Assembly (NCBI RefSeq): GCF_014197265.1
Contig: NZ_JACIFH010000001.1
Coordinates: 620,001-684,000, forward strand
Direction of reading: 5' to 3'
DNA: 64,000 bases
Origin: Microbacterium invictum
Lineage (GTDB): Bacteria > Actinomycetota > Actinomycetes > Actinomycetales > Microbacteriaceae
Part shown: positions 53,339-64,000 of the stretch, in pieces
Position numbering within the stretch: position 1 is the first letter of the stretch
Layout: each line of letters opens with the position of its first letter
The notes under the pieces: generated by a model
Databases searched by the model: none
What the model was told of the DNA's origin: nothing
Seen by the model: only the letters and a program-made list of their open reading frames with translations
Made by a program: the position numbers and the translations under genes

Positions 53339-53463
53339 AATGTGGACACTAGGCGAACCCGTTCCCATATCGCAAGCGCGGGCTTGGCGTGGCCTCGGCG
53401 GTGGCCGAAGCTGGAAGCAGCGCAGGTCGGCGGCAGCGCCGGACCCGACACGAAGGAGTGCAC

Positions 53464-54264
53464 GTGATCGACAAGACCTATCCATCGGCCGCCGACGCGG
53501 TCGCCGACATCCCGGACGGCGCGTCGCTGGCCGTCGGCGGTTTCGGGTTGTCGGGCAACCCGATCGCCCTCATCGAGGCGCTCCTGGCGCAGGGAACGAG
53601 CGACCTGTCGATCGTCTCGAACAACTGCGGTGTGGACGACTGGGGACTCGGCGTCCTGCTGAACGCCAAGCGGATCCGCAAGATGACGTCCTCCTACGTC
53701 GGCGAGAACAAGGAGTTCGAACGGCAGTTCCTCTCCGGCGAGCTCGAACTCGAGCTGACGCCGCAAGGGACGCTGGCCGAGAAGCTTCGCGCCGGCGGCT
53801 CGGGCATCGCGGCGTTCTACACGCAGACCGGTGTGGGAACGCAGGTCGCCGAGGGCGGGCTCCCGCGGCGGTACGACGGTGAGGGCGGCGTCGCCGTGGC
53901 ATCCCCCGTCAAAGACGTGCGCACTTTCGACGTGCACGGTCAGGAGCGCGAGTTCGTCCTCGAAGAGGCCATCATCACCGACTTCGCCCTCGTGCACGCG
54001 CTCAAGGGCGACAGCCACGGAAACCTGGTCTTCAACAAGGCCGCGCGCAACTTCAACCCGCTCGCCGCCATGGCCGGACGGGTGTGCATCGCACAGGTCG
54101 AAGAGCTCGTCGCGCCCGGCGAGCTCGACCCCGATGAGATCCATCTGCCCGGCATCTACGTGCACCGCGTCGTCGAGGTGGGAACGGACATCGTCAAGCG
54201 CATCGAACGGCGCACGGTCTCGGTCGCGCAGGCGCTGAGCCGCGACATCCCCGAAGGAGCATGA
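53464..54264 (+). CDS. scoA: 3-oxoacid CoA-transferase subunit A
   Basis: A 266-residue subunit. [23 protein letters not shown] and [14 protein letters not shown] are typical of SCOT and PcaI alpha chains, with [21 protein letters not shown]. Together with subunit B it moves CoA from succinyl-CoA to acetoacetate or 3-oxoadipate. The GTG at 53464 has GAAGGAG 6 nt upstream. Acetoacetate is favoured because 3-hydroxybutyrate dehydrogenase is nearby. Confidence 0.93.
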   Translation: MIDKTYPSAADAVADIPDGASLAVGGFGLSGNPIALIEALLAQGTSDLSIVSNNCGVDDWGLGVLLNAKRIRKMTSSYVGENKEFERQFLSGELELELTPQGTLAEKLRAGGSGIAAFYTQTGVGTQVAEGGLPRRYDGEGGVAVASPVKDVRTFDVHGQEREFVLEEAIITDFALVHALKGDSHGNLVFNKAARNFNPLAAMAGRVCIAQVEELVAPGELDPDEIHLPGIYVHRVVEVGTDIVKRIERRTVSVAQALSRDIPEGA

Positions 54265-54265
54265 C

Positions 54266-54919
54266 ATGGCACTGACCCGCAATGAGATGGCCGCCCGCGC
54301 GGCCGCAGAGCTGACCGATGGCTCGTACGTGAACCTCGGCATCGGCCTGCCCACCCTCGTCCCGAACTACGTGCCCGACGGCGTGACCGTCGTGCTGCAG
54401 TCCGAGAACGGCATCCTCGGGGTGGGCCCGTACCCCACCGAGGACGCCGTCGACCCCGACCTCATCAACGCCGGCAAGGAGACGGTCACGACGCTCCCGG
54501 GCACTTCCTTCTTCGACTCCGCGACGAGCTTCGGCATGATCCGCGGCGGCAAGATCGACGCGGCCATCCTCGGCGCGATGCAGGTCTCGCGGGGCGGCGA
54601 CCTGGCCAACTGGATGATCCCCGGGAAGATGGTCAAGGGCCCGGGCGGCGCGATGGACCTGGTCCACGGCGCGGCGAAGCTGATCGTCCTGATGGAGCAC
54701 GTCGCCAAGGACGGCACGCCCAAGATCGTCGACTCGTGCTCCCTGCCGCTCACCGGCAAGGGCGTCGTCGACCGCATCATCACCGACCTCGCCGTCATCG
54801 ATGTGACCGATGACGGACTGGTGCTCGTCGAGACCGCGCCGGGCGTGAGCGTCGACGAGGTCATCGCGGCCACCGAACCCGAACTCATCGTCTCGCAGGA
54901 TCTGAAGGTGCTCTCATGA
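54266..54919 (+). CDS. scoB: 3-oxoacid CoA-transferase subunit B
   Basis: A 217-residue subunit with the catalytic Glu in [34 protein letters not shown] and [20 protein letters not shown] are family marks. One base separates it from scoA, and its stop overlaps the thiolase start (ATGA). Confidence 0.95.
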   Translation: MALTRNEMAARAAAELTDGSYVNLGIGLPTLVPNYVPDGVTVVLQSENGILGVGPYPTEDAVDPDLINAGKETVTTLPGTSFFDSATSFGMIRGGKIDAAILGAMQVSRGGDLANWMIPGKMVKGPGGAMDLVHGAAKLIVLMEHVAKDGTPKIVDSCSLPLTGKGVVDRIITDLAVIDVTDDGLVLVETAPGVSVDEVIAATEPELIVSQDLKVLS

Positions 54920-56100
54920 CCACGAACGACATCGTCATCGTCGCCGCCGCCCGCACGCCGCAGGGCCGGCTGAAGGGGCAGCTCGCAGCCCTGACCGCCC
55001 CCGAGCTGGGGGCGAAGGCCATCGCCGGCGCGCTCGAGCGCGGGGGAGTCCCCGCCGAGGCGGTGGATGCCGTGATCATGGGCCAGGTGCTTGCGGCCGG
55101 CTCGGGGCAGAACCCCGCCCGGCAGGCCGCCATCGGCGCCGGCATCGGATGGGATGTCCCCGCGTCGAGCGTCAACAAGGTGTGCCTGTCGGGCCTGACC
55201 GCCATCATCGACGCCACGCGCATGATCGCCACCGGCGACGCGACGGTGGTCGTCGCGGGCGGCATGGAGTCGATGACCCGCGCACCCCACCTGCTGATGG
55301 GTTCGCGCGACGGCTGGTCGTACGGCTCGGTTGAGGTGCTCGACCACATGGCCTATGACGGGCTCACCGACGCGTACGACCGCGAGAGCATGGGCACCTC
55401 CACCGAGCGGCTCAACCCGAAGTACGAAGTGACCCGCGACGACCAGGACCGCGTGGCGGCACTGTCGCATCAGCGCGCCGCCGCCGGTGCCGCCGCAGGC
55501 GTGTTCGACGCCGAGATCGTCGAGGTCGAGATTCCGCAGCGCCGCGGCGAGCCCGTGCGCGTGGCCGCCGACGAAGGCGTGCGTCCCGACACGACGGTCG
55601 AGACGCTCGGACGGCTGCGCCCGGCCTTCGCGCCCGACGGCTCGATCACCGCAGGCAATTCCTCGCAGATCTCCGATGGCGCCGCCGCGGTCGTGCTGAC
55701 CACACGCGCGCATGCCGACGACCAGGGCTGGCAGATCCTGGCGGTGGTCGGCGCCGCCGGCCAGGTCGCGGGGCCCGACAACTCGCTGCACGCGCAGCCT
55801 GCCCGCGCCATCGAGCAGGCGATGCAGCGGCAGGGCATCACCGCGTCCGATCTCGACCTCGTCGAGATCAACGAGGCCTTCGGCGCCGTCGTTGCCCGCT
55901 CCCAGTCGGAGCTCGGCCTGTCGGAGGAGATCGTCAACCCGCACGGCGGCGGCATCGCGATCGGGCACCCGATCGGCGCCTCCGGCGCGCGTTTGGTGGT
56001 CCATGCGGTCCACGAACTGGTCCGCCGTGGCACCGGCACCGCCGCGGTGGGCCTGTGCGGTGGCGGCGGTCAGGGCGAAGCGCTCATCCTGACGCGCTGA
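54916..56100 (+). CDS. Acetyl-CoA C-acetyltransferase (thiolase)
   Basis: A 394-residue thiolase. The nucleophile Cys is in [12 protein letters not shown], the other active-site residues in [30 protein letters not shown] (His) and [11 protein letters not shown] (Cys). The N-terminal [11 protein letters not shown] and MTRAPHLL are closer to acetoacetyl-CoA thiolases than to PcaF. It splits acetoacetyl-CoA into two acetyl-CoA, completing the hydroxybutyrate route. It overlaps scoB by four bases. Confidence 0.93.
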   Translation: MTTNDIVIVAAARTPQGRLKGQLAALTAPELGAKAIAGALERGGVPAEAVDAVIMGQVLAAGSGQNPARQAAIGAGIGWDVPASSVNKVCLSGLTAIIDATRMIATGDATVVVAGGMESMTRAPHLLMGSRDGWSYGSVEVLDHMAYDGLTDAYDRESMGTSTERLNPKYEVTRDDQDRVAALSHQRAAAGAAAGVFDAEIVEVEIPQRRGEPVRVAADEGVRPDTTVETLGRLRPAFAPDGSITAGNSSQISDGAAAVVLTTRAHADDQGWQILAVVGAAGQVAGPDNSLHAQPARAIEQAMQRQGITASDLDLVEINEAFGAVVARSQSELGLSEEIVNPHGGGIAIGHPIGASGARLVVHAVHELVRRGTGTAAVGLCGGGGQGEALILTR

Positions 56101-56121
56101 GCATCCGGCCCGGCGCCGCGC

Positions 56122-56379
56122 TCAGGAGATGTTGCGCGCGGCGCGGGAGAGCTTGGGCTCCTTGCCCGAGACGGGGGAGTCCGGGGCCACGAACTCGCCG
56201 TGCCGGGCACGGCGGGTGTCGACGATGGCACCGATCGCGAGCGCGAGCGTGATGCCCCAGCTCAGCCACGCCAGCGCGACACGCCACGTGAACGGCTCGT
56301 CCTCGCGCATCGCCCGCAGCAGCGCGAGCCCCCCGGTGAGGGCGGAGACGATCCCGGTTCCGAACACGTAGTTGCGCAT
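56122..56379 (-). CDS. Small membrane protein of unknown function
   Basis: An 85-residue protein with two hydrophobic segments (FGTGIVSALTGGLALL and RVALAWLSWGITLALAIGAIV) and a polar C-terminus ending in KLSRAARNIS. I recognise no family. TAGCGT at 56386-56391 (minus) ends 6 nt before the ATG, supporting the start. It is convergent with the thiolase gene and divergent from otsA. Confidence 0.7.
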   Translation of the reverse strand: MRNYVFGTGIVSALTGGLALLRAMREDEPFTWRVALAWLSWGITLALAIGAIVDTRRARHGEFVAPDSPVSGKEPKLSRAARNIS

Positions 56380-56435
56380 GCGTCCACGCTACCCGTGCAC
56401 CGGACAAGACGCGAAGGCCCCGATAGATTGGGTGT

Positions 56436-57850
<1,415 letters not shown>

Positions 57851-57854
<4 letters not shown>

Positions 57855-58630
57855 CAGATCCGCTGGCCGCCATCGCCAGGACTCCTCGGCTACTGGTCGC
57901 CCTCGACTTCGACGGCACACTGTCACCGCTGGTGGACGAGCCGATGACTGCGCGGATGGCGCCCGAAGCGCGCACGGCCGTCGCCGCGCTGCTCGCGACA
58001 CCGGCCACCTCGGTCTCCTTCGTCTCGGGACGCACACTCGAGCACCTCCGCGTGATCGCCGAGCACGATGACACGTCGGCGGTGCTGCTGGCCGGATCGC
58101 ACGGCGCGGAGTACTGGACGCCGCGGTCCGTTCGCGCGCCGAAGACCACCGGAACGGCCGATGCAGACGCACTCGCGCTGCGCGACGCGCTGCGTGCGGA
58201 AGCGGAGTCCGCGATCGCCGACATCGAGGGTGCGTGGGTCGAAGCCAAGGAGTTCGGCTTCGGGGTGCACTCCCGTCTGGTCGATCCCGCACAGGCGGAC
58301 CAGGTGCACGGCCGCGTGGATCGACTCGTGGCCGCTCGCGCGCCCGGGTGGCGCCGGCGGGTCGGTCACAACATCACCGAGTTCTCGTTCCGTGCGGAGG
58401 GGAAGGACACCGCGGTACGACTTCTGCGTGAGGCGACAGAGGCCACCGGCGTGCTGTTCGCCGGCGACGATGTCACCGATGAGGACGCGATCGCCGCACT
58501 GGGCCCGGAGGACGTAGGCGTGAAGGTCGGCGCGGGGCCCACGGCCGCGCAGATCCGCGTCGACGACATCGCCGGACTCGCCGCCCTGCTGCTCAGCCTG
58601 GCGCACCTCCGCGACGCCGACCGGGAATAG
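57851..58630 (+). CDS. otsB: Trehalose-6-phosphate phosphatase
   Basis: A 259-residue HAD phosphatase. The nucleophile Asp is in LVALDFDGTLSPL, with FVSGRTLEHL, LAGSHGAEYW and FAGDDVTDEDAI for the other HAD motifs. It converts trehalose 6-phosphate to trehalose. The start overlaps otsA (GTGA). Its TAG stop codon (58628-58630) is also the first three bases of the ilvD -10 box. Confidence 0.95.
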
Positions 58631-58633
58631 ACT
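58628..58633 (+). promoter_or_regulatory. -10 box of ilvD, overlapping the otsB stop codon
   Basis: TAGACT ends 6 nt before the ilvD ATG. The first three bases are the otsB stop codon. This predicts that ilvD can be transcribed as a leaderless mRNA independently of otsAB. Confidence 0.5.
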
Positions 58634-58639
58634 GCGAGA

Positions 58640-60346
58640 ATGTCTTCCCCCGACGAAACCATCGATATCAAGCCGCGCAGTCGCGTTGTCACCGACGGCA
58701 TCGAAGCCACCACCTCCCGCGGGATGCTCCGCGGCGTGGGCATGGGCGACGAGGACTGGGACAAGCCCCAGATCGGGATCGCGTCGAGCTGGAACGAGAT
58801 CACTCCCTGCAACCTGAGCCTGGACCGGCTCGCGCAGGGCGCGAAGGAGGGTGTGCACGCCGGGGGCGGCTACCCGCTGCAGTTCGGGACGATCTCCGTG
58901 TCGGACGGCATCTCGATGGGCCACGAGGGCATGCACTTCTCGCTCGTCTCACGCGAAGTCATCGCCGACTCGGTCGAGACGGTCATCATGGCCGAGCGGC
59001 TCGACGGCAGCGTGCTGCTCGCGGGGTGTGACAAGTCCATCCCCGGCATGCTCATGGCGTCTGCCCGCCTGGACCTGTCGAGCGTCTTCCTCTACGCCGG
59101 CTCGATCGCACCCGGCTGGGTCAAGCTCTCGGACGGCACCGAGAAGGAGATCACCATCGTCGACTCCTTCGAGGGTGTCGGCGCGTGCGTGGCGGGTCGG
59201 ATGTCCGAAGAGGACCTCAAGCGCATCGAGTGCTCGTTCGCGCCCGGTGAGGGCGCCTGTGGTGGCATGTACACCGCCAACACGATGGCCTCGGTCGCCG
59301 AGGCGCTGGGCCTCAGCCTCCCGGGCTCTGCCGCACCGCCGTCGGCAGACCGCCGCCGCGACTACTTCGCGCACCGGTCGGGTGAGGCCGTCGTGAACCT
59401 GCTGCGTCAGGGCATCACGACCCGCGACATCCTCACGCCCGAGGCGTTCGAGAACGCGATCGCGCTCGCGATGGCGCTCGGCGGCTCGACCAACGTCGTG
59501 CTCCACCTGCTCGCGATCGCGCGCGAAGCCGACGTCGAGCTGAATCTGCACGACTTCAACCGCATCGGCGACAAGGTCCCGCATGTGGCCGACATGAAGC
59601 CGTTCGGCAAGTACGTCATGAACGACGTCGACCGTCACGGCGGCATCCCTGTGATCATGAAGGCGATGCTCGACGAGGGTCTCCTGCACGGAGACGCGCT
59701 CACGGTGACCGGCAAGACCCTCGCCGAGAACATGCGCGACCTCAATCCCGATCCCATCGACGGGAAGGTCATCCACCGGCTCGACGACCCGATCCATGCG
59801 ACCGGCGGTCTGACGATCCTGCACGGCTCGATCGCGCCCGAAGGCGCGGTCGTGAAGTCGGCGGGCTTCGACGCCGACGTGTTCGAGGGCCCCGCCCGCG
59901 TGTTCGAGCGCGAGCGCGCGGCCATGGACGCGCTCGAGGCAGGCCGGATCGAGGCCGGCGATGTCGTCGTCATCCGCTACGAGGGTCCCAAGGGCGGACC
60001 GGGCATGCGCGAGATGCTCGCCATCACCGCGGCCATCAAGGGCGCGGGGCTCGGGAAAGATGTACTACTCTTGACGGACGGACGATTCTCAGGCGGCACA
60101 ACCGGCCTGTGCATCGGCCACATAGCACCCGAAGCAGTGGACGCTGGTCCCATTGCCTTCGTGCGCGATGGTGATCTGATACGGGTCGATATCGCGGCTC
60201 GCACTCTCGACCTACTCGTCGACGACGCAGAGCTGAGCTCTCGCCGCGACGGCTGGGAGCCCCTTCCCCCGCGCTATACCCGTGGCGTTCTGGCCAAGTA
60301 CTCCAAGCTCGTGCGCTCCGCTGCGGAGGGCGCGACGACGGGCTAG
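58640..60346 (+). CDS. ilvD: Dihydroxy-acid dehydratase
   Basis: A 568-residue Fe-S enzyme that dehydrates 2,3-dihydroxy acids in valine and isoleucine synthesis. Cluster cysteines are in [20 protein letters not shown] and [31 protein letters not shown] is the C-terminal signature. TAGACT 6 nt before the ATG implies leaderless transcription. Between about 60054 and 60250 the codon usage shifts to A- and T-ended codons (AAA, GTA, CTA, TTG, CGA, TCA, ATA, GCA, GAA), and GC falls to about 60 percent by my count, although the protein stays conserved there. Confidence 0.96.
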   Translation: MSSPDETIDIKPRSRVVTDGIEATTSRGMLRGVGMGDEDWDKPQIGIASSWNEITPCNLSLDRLAQGAKEGVHAGGGYPLQFGTISVSDGISMGHEGMHFSLVSREVIADSVETVIMAERLDGSVLLAGCDKSIPGMLMASARLDLSSVFLYAGSIAPGWVKLSDGTEKEITIVDSFEGVGACVAGRMSEEDLKRIECSFAPGEGACGGMYTANTMASVAEALGLSLPGSAAPPSADRRRDYFAHRSGEAVVNLLRQGITTRDILTPEAFENAIALAMALGGSTNVVLHLLAIAREADVELNLHDFNRIGDKVPHVADMKPFGKYVMNDVDRHGGIPVIMKAMLDEGLLHGDALTVTGKTLAENMRDLNPDPIDGKVIHRLDDPIHATGGLTILHGSIAPEGAVVKSAGFDADVFEGPARVFERERAAMDALEAGRIEAGDVVVIRYEGPKGGPGMREMLAITAAIKGAGLGKDVLLLTDGRFSGGTTGLCIGHIAPEAVDAGPIAFVRDGDLIRVDIAARTLDLLVDDAELSSRRDGWEPLPPRYTRGVLAKYSKLVRSAAEGATTG

Positions 60347-60382
60347 GCCCTCCGACACCCCATCGACCCGAAGGTCTCATTG

Positions 60383-62185
60383 ATGTCATCTGACACGACG
60401 GCGGCCGTGCCCCGGCCACCCTCCCGCTCTGCATCCGCTCCCGTGCTCACCGGCGCCCAGGCGGTCGTCCGTTCGCTCGAGCTGCTCGGCGTCACCGACG
60501 TGTTCGGCCTGCCGGGCGGCGCGATCCTGCCGGTCTACGACCCGCTCATGGACTCGACCGAGCTTCGCCACATCCTCGTCCGCCATGAGCAGGGGGCGGG
60601 TCACGCCGCCGAGGGCTACGCCTCGGCATCGGGCAAGATCGGCGTCGCGATCGCGACCTCGGGACCGGGCGCGACCAACCTCGTGACGGCGATCGCCGAT
60701 GCCTACATGGACTCGGTGCCGATGGTCTGCATCACCGGCCAGGTCTTCTCGACGCTGATGGGCACCGACGCGTTCCAGGAGGCCGACATCGTGGGCATCA
60801 CGATGCCGGTGACCAAGCACTCGTTCCTGGTGAAGACCGCCGAGGAGATCCCCGCCGCCATCGCGGCAGCCTTCGAGATCGCCGGAACGGGCCGTCCCGG
60901 CCCGGTGCTGGTGGACGTCACCAAGGACGCGCAGCAGAACGAGGCGCCGTTCATCTGGCCGCCGAAGATCGACCTGCCCGGCTACCGCCCGGTCACCAAG
61001 GCGCACGGCAAGCAGATCCAGGCCGCGGCCCAGCTGCTGGCCGCGGCGAAGAAGCCGGTGCTGTACGTCGGCGGCGGCGTGATCCGCGGCCGGGCCGCGA
61101 GCGAGCTGCTCAGCCTCGCCGAGTCCACCGGAGCACCGGTGGTCACGACGCTGATGGCACGCGGCGCCTTCCCCGACTCTCACCCGCAGCACCTCGGCAT
61201 GCCCGGCATGCACGGCACCGTGCCCGCAGTGCTGGCACTGCAGGAGGCCGACCTGCTCGTCGCCCTCGGCGCACGGTTCGACGACCGCGTCACCGGCAAG
61301 GCCGCCCTGTTCGCGCCGAATGCGCAGGTCGTGCACGTCGACATCGACCCAGCCGAGATCTCGAAGATCCGCACCGCCGACGTCCCGATCGTGGGCGACG
61401 TCAAGGACGTGCTGGTCGACCTGGATGCGGCCTTCTCGGGGGCCACCCAGGGCAGCAAGCCCGACATCGAGGAGTGGTGGTCCTACCTCGACGGGCTTCG
61501 GGACGAGTTCCCGCTGGGCTATTCGCAGCCCTCCGACGGGCTCATGTCGCCGCAGTACGTGATCCAGCGGATCGGCGAGCTGACCGGACCCGAGGGCGTG
61601 TACGCCGCCGGGGTCGGCCAGCACCAGATGTGGGCGGCGCAGTTCATCAAGTACGAGCGTCCCAACGCGTGGCTGAACTCCGGCGGCGCCGGCACGATGG
61701 GCTACTCGGTGCCGGCCGCGATGGGCGCCAAGGTCGCCGAACCCGACCGGGTCGTCTGGTCGATCGACGGCGACGGCTGCTTCCAGATGACCAATCAGGA
61801 GCTGGCCACCTGCGCGATCAACAACATCCCGATCAAGGTGGCGATCATCAACAACTCGTCGCTCGGGATGGTGCGGCAGTGGCAGACCCTGTTCTACGAC
61901 GGTCGCCACTCCAACACCGATCTCAACACCGGGCACGGCACGATCCGCATCCCCGACTTCGTGAAGCTGGCCGAGGCCTACGGCTGCCTCGCGATCCGCG
62001 TCGAGAAGGAAGAAGACGTGGATGCCGCGATCCAGACGGCACTGGAGACGAACGACCGCCCCGTCGTGATCGATTTCGTGGTGAGCGCCGATGCCATGGT
62101 GTGGCCGATGGTGCCGCAGGGCGTCAGCAACAGCTATGTCCAGTACGCGCGCGACCACGCGCCGTCGTTCGACGAGGAGGCGTGA
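60383..62185 (+). CDS. ilvB: Acetolactate synthase large subunit
   Basis: A 600-residue ThDP enzyme that condenses two pyruvates or pyruvate with 2-oxobutyrate. It shows [46 protein letters not shown] with the activating Glu, and the ThDP site [12 protein letters not shown]. Start ATG at 60383 is preferred over the TTG at 60380, with AAGG upstream. It lies 36 bp after ilvD, too short for an attenuator. The small subunit gene follows after one base. Confidence 0.96.
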   Translation: MSSDTTAAVPRPPSRSASAPVLTGAQAVVRSLELLGVTDVFGLPGGAILPVYDPLMDSTELRHILVRHEQGAGHAAEGYASASGKIGVAIATSGPGATNLVTAIADAYMDSVPMVCITGQVFSTLMGTDAFQEADIVGITMPVTKHSFLVKTAEEIPAAIAAAFEIAGTGRPGPVLVDVTKDAQQNEAPFIWPPKIDLPGYRPVTKAHGKQIQAAAQLLAAAKKPVLYVGGGVIRGRAASELLSLAESTGAPVVTTLMARGAFPDSHPQHLGMPGMHGTVPAVLALQEADLLVALGARFDDRVTGKAALFAPNAQVVHVDIDPAEISKIRTADVPIVGDVKDVLVDLDAAFSGATQGSKPDIEEWWSYLDGLRDEFPLGYSQPSDGLMSPQYVIQRIGELTGPEGVYAAGVGQHQMWAAQFIKYERPNAWLNSGGAGTMGYSVPAAMGAKVAEPDRVVWSIDGDGCFQMTNQELATCAINNIPIKVAIINNSSLGMVRQWQTLFYDGRHSNTDLNTGHGTIRIPDFVKLAEAYGCLAIRVEKEEDVDAAIQTALETNDRPVVIDFVVSADAMVWPMVPQGVSNSYVQYARDHAPSFDEEA

Positions 62186-63757
<1,572 letters not shown>

Positions 63758-63976
63758 TCCACCCCGGGGGCTCGGCCGCGTGCAGGACCCCCGTTGAGAC
63801 CGCCGTCCGACCCGGCACGGCTCCGCCCGTCCGCCACAGCCTCCACACGGGGCTGCGGCGGGCGGGCTCTTTCATAGGCGAGCGGGACGATTTCGCGGTG
63901 CCGATCGCCTTCCAGTTCGAGAAGGCGGTGCGTACGACGGGGGTGTGTGCCGAGACCCGGTGAGTACGCTGGCACC

Positions 63977-64000
63977 GTGACCGTCATCGTCGAGATCGCT
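63977..64000 (+). CDS. Start of a gene cut by the window edge
   Basis: Eight codons, GTG start, encoding VTVIVEIA. TACGCT (63965-63970) ends 6 nt before the GTG in the usual leaderless geometry, which is the main evidence. Product unknown. The 219 bases between ilvC and here contain no other gene that I can support. Confidence 0.5.

Noticed and set aside
63765..63793. Terminator after ilvC
   Set aside because: Stem is only about 8 bp with a bulge and has no T-tract; kept only as a remark.

Overview
This 64 kb window is a chromosomal segment of a high-GC actinobacterium, most likely a Microbacteriaceae member close to Microbacterium. The pointers are very GC-rich codon use, an SCO4848-family membrane protein, DUF3039 and DUF6328 proteins, a mycobacterial-type LigD/Ku pair, a prfB-ftsE-ftsX-smpB-ssrA order, and a tmRNA tag ending in FALAA. 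Genes are tightly packed. No stretch over about 300 bases lacks a gene, and I saw no insertion sequence, integrase, prophage or CRISPR array.

Layout. 1-2.7 kb: initiator tRNA, a small membrane protein, a nitrilase-family amidohydrolase and a class I aminotransferase. 2.8-13.1 kb: cell-envelope region with an HtrA-like protease, three divergent CDP-glycerol glycerophosphotransferase-family proteins, a family 2 glycosyltransferase, an orphan maltokinase-like kinase, small conserved proteins and a nucleotidyltransferase. 13.3-16.3 kb: an ABC ATPase with a long disordered N-terminus and its membrane partner. 16.3-21.2 kb: DUF3039, pncB, murI-rph-rdgB and a CDF metal exporter. 21.2-25.4 kb: divergent ligD and ku (non-homologous end joining), a DedA protein and tRNA-Leu. 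25.5-30 kb: a compact Tad/Flp pilus operon. 30-39.1 kb: MFS gene, prfB, ftsE, ftsX, smpB, a second MFS gene, an M20 peptidase, a SIMPL protein and the tmRNA gene. 39.2-43.8 kb: sfnG, a lipoprotein, a HisN-like phosphatase, tRNA-Lys and a marR-MFS efflux operon. 43.9-56.1 kb: a catabolic block made of a complete Liv-type ABC importer, an acyl-CoA synthetase, a TetR regulator, 3-hydroxybutyrate dehydrogenase, an alpha/beta hydrolase, an IclR regulator, a CoA-transferase A/B pair and a thiolase. 56.1-63.8 kb: otsA-otsB (trehalose synthesis), then ilvD, ilvB, ilvN and ilvC (branched-chain amino acid synthesis). The last 24 bases start another gene.

How the genes work together. In the catabolic block, 3-hydroxybutyrate dehydrogenase, the CoA-transferase and the thiolase form a full route from 3-hydroxybutyrate through acetoacetate and acetoacetyl-CoA to acetyl-CoA. 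It is translationally linked to its own importer and carries two local regulators. This is the best candidate for an undescribed functional unit here.

Two genome-scale signals stand out. First, 23 genes (one of them partial at the window edge) have a TANNNT -10 box 6-9 bases before the start codon, the signature of leaderless transcription. Second, the heptamer GGATGCC/GGCATCC is strikingly frequent. Local oddities are a 9-bp-arm palindrome centred on the promoter of the first CDP-glycerol transferase gene, a codon-usage anomaly in the 3' end of ilvD, and a Tad pseudopilin gene whose best-placed start codon is CTG.
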